Of a stretch of 64,000 bases of DNA, positions 63,099 to 64,000 are shown in pieces. The position numbers and the translations under genes were made by a program. Every line of letters begins with the position of its first letter. Position 1 is the stretch's first letter. The DNA comes from Maribacter huludaoensis (GTDB taxonomy: Bacteria > Bacteroidota > Bacteroidia > Flavobacteriales > Flavobacteriaceae): positions 188,375-252,374 of the forward strand of contig NZ_JARKMS010000001.1 in the NCBI RefSeq assembly GCF_029350945.1, read 5' to 3'. Below the pieces are notes generated by a model. It ran no database searches, was not told the origin of the DNA, and saw only the letters and a list, made by a program, of their open reading frames with translations.

Positions 63099-64000
63099 TT
63101 ACTTAGAATCTAATTCCTCTTTATCTCTTGAAACCTTTAATCTGTTTTTTTTAGGTTTTTCAATACTAGATTTAATCTTACCTACTTTTCTTTTCAATAA
63201 AATCTTTTGTTTTAAGGTTGTGAAATTATAATTATACTTAAAAAACACATACCCCAAAATTATAATAACGGATATCAAAAAAATCACCATCCCCAAATTC
63301 TCGGCCTTACTACCTAAAACTATAAATAACACAACAAAAACTAAGTTAAAGCAACCAATGATAAAACTAGCCTGCTTATGACTTAAACCCCAAAAATCTA
63401 TTAAAACATGATGCGTATGGTTTCTATCTGGTGAAAATGGACCCTTTTTATTCGCTATTCTTATGGTAAAAACTCTTGCAGTATCAAATAATGGTACTAT
63501 TAGAATACTTATTGCAATAAGCGGTGCATTTTCCAATAAAAATGGTAATCCAACATATGCATCGGGTGTTAATGCTAAAAATTTTAATGTTAGAATACTA
63601 ATAATATAACCAACAATAAGCGACCCGGTGTCACCCATAAAAATTTTTCTTTCTGAAGAAATATTAAATCCAAAAAATGCTAAAAGACATGCATTCAACG
63701 AAATACTTAACAATGCAAAAAAATGCTCTCCTGTTGTATAAAAGATAGTTGTGAATATCATTAAAATTACAATACCGACAATAGATGCAAGCCCGTCTAT
63801 ACCGTCAATTAAATTGTAAGAATTAATAATAGTAATCATTATAAAGCCTGCTATAGCAAGATATAAATAATACGGAATTTCAAATATGTTTAAAAATCCA
63901 TTGAACGAATGAATAGTAAAACTTGGATTAACTAAGATAAAAGCTACCGCAAAAACCTGAGCAATTAATTTAGCCCCAGGAGATATTACGATTAAATCAT
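63099..64000 (-). CDS. WecA/MraY-like undecaprenyl-phosphate sugar-1-phosphate transferase, 3-prime part (N-terminus beyond the window)
   Basis: About 300 residues are visible. The reading frame stays open from 63839 to the edge; the translation there reads DLIVISPGAKLIAQVF..., the D-rich motif region of GT4 enzymes, so the ATG at 63839 is not the start. SYNLIDGIDGL, FMGDTGSLIVGYIISI and the catalytic DRNHTHHVLIDFWG follow. Many membrane helices. The enzyme begins lipid-linked polysaccharide synthesis. The C-terminus is basic (KRKVGKIKSSIEKPKKNRLK). Confidence 0.93.
   Translation of the reverse strand, partial: DLIVISPGAKLIAQVFAVAFILVNPSFTIHSFNGFLNIFEIPYYLYLAIAGFIMITIINSYNLIDGIDGLASIVGIVILMIFTTIFYTTGEHFFALLSISLNACLLAFFGFNISSERKIFMGDTGSLIVGYIISILTLKFLALTPDAYVGLPFLLENAPLIAISILIVPLFDTARVFTIRIANKKGPFSPDRNHTHHVLIDFWGLSHKQASFIIGCFNLVFVVLFIVLGSKAENLGMVIFLISVIIILGYVFFKYNYNFTTLKQKILLKRKVGKIKSSIEKPKKNRLKVSRDKEELDSK

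Noticed and set aside
63099-63839. WecA-like gene as complete from ATG 63839
   Set aside because: The frame continues open to the window edge and encodes the family's upstream catalytic motif region, so the true start is outside.

Overview
The window is about 64 kb of an AT-rich chromosome from a member of the Bacteroidota, very probably a marine Flavobacteriaceae species. The evidence is the gene set: gldH and porW/sprE (gliding motility and type IX secretion), SusC/SusD, DUF6168, DUF6341, DUF6427, DUF4254, DUF4292 and DUF5687 proteins, and the PSP1-GldH-PBP1A order. Short AT-rich leaders mostly lack Shine-Dalgarno sequences. Most of the window is ordinary core genome. I saw no rRNA, tRNA, CRISPR array, prophage or intact insertion sequence.

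Layout. 1-5.6 kb: PBP1A (cut by the window edge), gldH, a RicT/PSP1 protein, trhO, then recA on the other strand. 5.6-9.5 kb: a lipoprotein, an ECF sigma factor with a trans-envelope anti-sigma/beta-barrel partner, an outer-membrane protein and an acyltransferase. 9.6-16 kb: trpS, dprA, an HU/SPOR protein, a thioesterase, lgt and a hydrolase-like lipoprotein. 16-22 kb, leftward: aldo/keto reductase, an EnvC-like protein, DUF4292 lipoprotein, TPR protein, dut and a polysaccharide flippase. 22-25.6 kb: a second ECF sigma unit with an alpha/beta hydrolase, then an MFS exporter. 25.6-35.3 kb: one long leftward run, porW-bactofilin-atpZ-DUF6168-atpB-atpE-atpF-atpH-(unknown secreted protein)-atpA-atpG. 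The genes atpD and atpC are not here. 35.6-39.3 kb: ABC transporter pair and a PadR pair. 39.7-45.1 kb: ferredoxin reductase, SLC13 transporter, patatin and a DegP-type protease. 45.4-54.8 kb: an accessory-looking rightward cluster. 54.9-64 kb: M48 peptidase, TetR regulator, glycosyltransferase 9, DUF4254, DUF6427, DUF6341, purD, a UDP-glucuronate decarboxylase and the edge of a WecA-like gene.

The most distinctive locus is 45.4-54.8 kb. It holds a TIGR04282/DUF2064-type glycosyltransferase, a SusC/SusD pair, a sodium:solute symporter, a fused protein (metallophosphoesterase fold with lost metal ligands plus an AhpD-like CxxC domain) and an ArsS-type radical SAM protein. It resembles clusters annotated as arsenosugar biosynthesis, with its own outer- and inner-membrane transport, but no ArsM methyltransferase lies in the window.

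The most unusual non-coding signal is a set of tandem arrays with a seven-base unit. Four of them begin 3-6 bases after the stop codon of a gene (atpA, the DUF5687 gene, susD, the fusion gene), and a fifth, inverted, sits just before arsS. Other regulatory candidates are a TetR-type operator family shared by the tetR, M48 and porW upstream regions, a Crp/Fnr-like box before the ferredoxin reductase, a perfect palindrome before padR, and hairpins between atpE/atpF and atpA/atpG.
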